From assembly GCA_005656395.1 (NCBI GenBank), contig SRSI01000013.1, forward strand, positions 1,612,001-1,676,000: a stretch of DNA of 64,000 bases. Direction: 5' to 3'. Position numbers and translations under genes: made by a program. Source of the stretch: Strongyloides papillosus. Taxonomy: Eukaryota > Nematoda > Chromadorea > Rhabditida > Strongyloididae. Of this stretch, positions 63,985 to 64,000 are shown in pieces. The notes beneath the pieces are model-generated. The model was given only the letters and a program-made list of their open reading frames with translations, was not told the origin of the DNA and ran no database searches. Position 1 is the stretch's first letter. Every line of letters starts with the position of its first letter.

Positions 63985-64000
63985 CTATATAAAGCACGAA

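Noticed and set aside
1..64000. tRNA, rRNA, CRISPR or bacterial operon signals
   Set aside because: No T-loop/anticodon-arm pattern, rRNA core or regularly spaced direct repeats were noticed by eye. The gene structure is eukaryotic throughout.

Overview
The window looks like nuclear DNA of a parasitic or free-living nematode close to Strongyloides. It is extremely AT-rich and the coding islands are compact. Most introns are tiny (36-60 bp) with GTAAG/GTTAG donors and TTTTAG acceptors. Likely spliced-leader acceptor sites lie just upstream of several start codons. The gene content is animal and specifically nematode: an flp-7 FMRFamide-like precursor, fat-2-type desaturases, an spv-1-type F-BAR/C1/RhoGAP protein and nematode-style 7TM chemoreceptors. 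No bacterial, organellar, CRISPR, rRNA or tRNA features were seen.

Layout, left to right. (1) 2-2131, + strand: the 3' part of an INTS13/Asunder gene, cut by the left edge. (2) 2726-5991, - strand: two tandem serpentine receptor genes with the same 36-bp intron. (3) 8664-16869, - strand: a tandem array of five related genes for short secreted proteins of a family I do not recognise. Four are intact three-exon genes and one is a pseudogene. (4) 20108-20641, - strand: a secreted Gly-rich protein made of 12-residue repeats. (5) 21743-23517, + strand: a small unrecognised gene. (6) 23987-25692, + strand: an F-box/LRR gene. (7) 26634-35258, + strand: three tandem fatty-acid desaturase genes. The middle one is a chimera of its two neighbours, and two non-autonomous transposon-like insertions sit between the genes. 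(8) 37037-38720, + strand: an MFSD8/CLN7-like transporter. (9) 39236-39803, - strand: flp-7. (10) 39804-48552: an 8.7-kb stretch without recognisable genes. (11) 48553-60206, + strand: a 12-exon spv-1-like gene with a 6-kb intron. (12) 61696-63984, - strand: most of a tyramine/octopamine-type amine receptor, cut by the right edge.

The genes do not form one pathway. The dynamic parts are the three local families (chemoreceptors, secreted array, desaturases), all expanding by tandem duplication. The desaturase cluster keeps a readable record of unequal crossing-over followed by transposon insertion. All exon joins were worked out by eye from splice signals, reading-frame continuity and paralogue comparison. 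None has been tested against transcripts, and family names come from remembered family signatures, not from searches.
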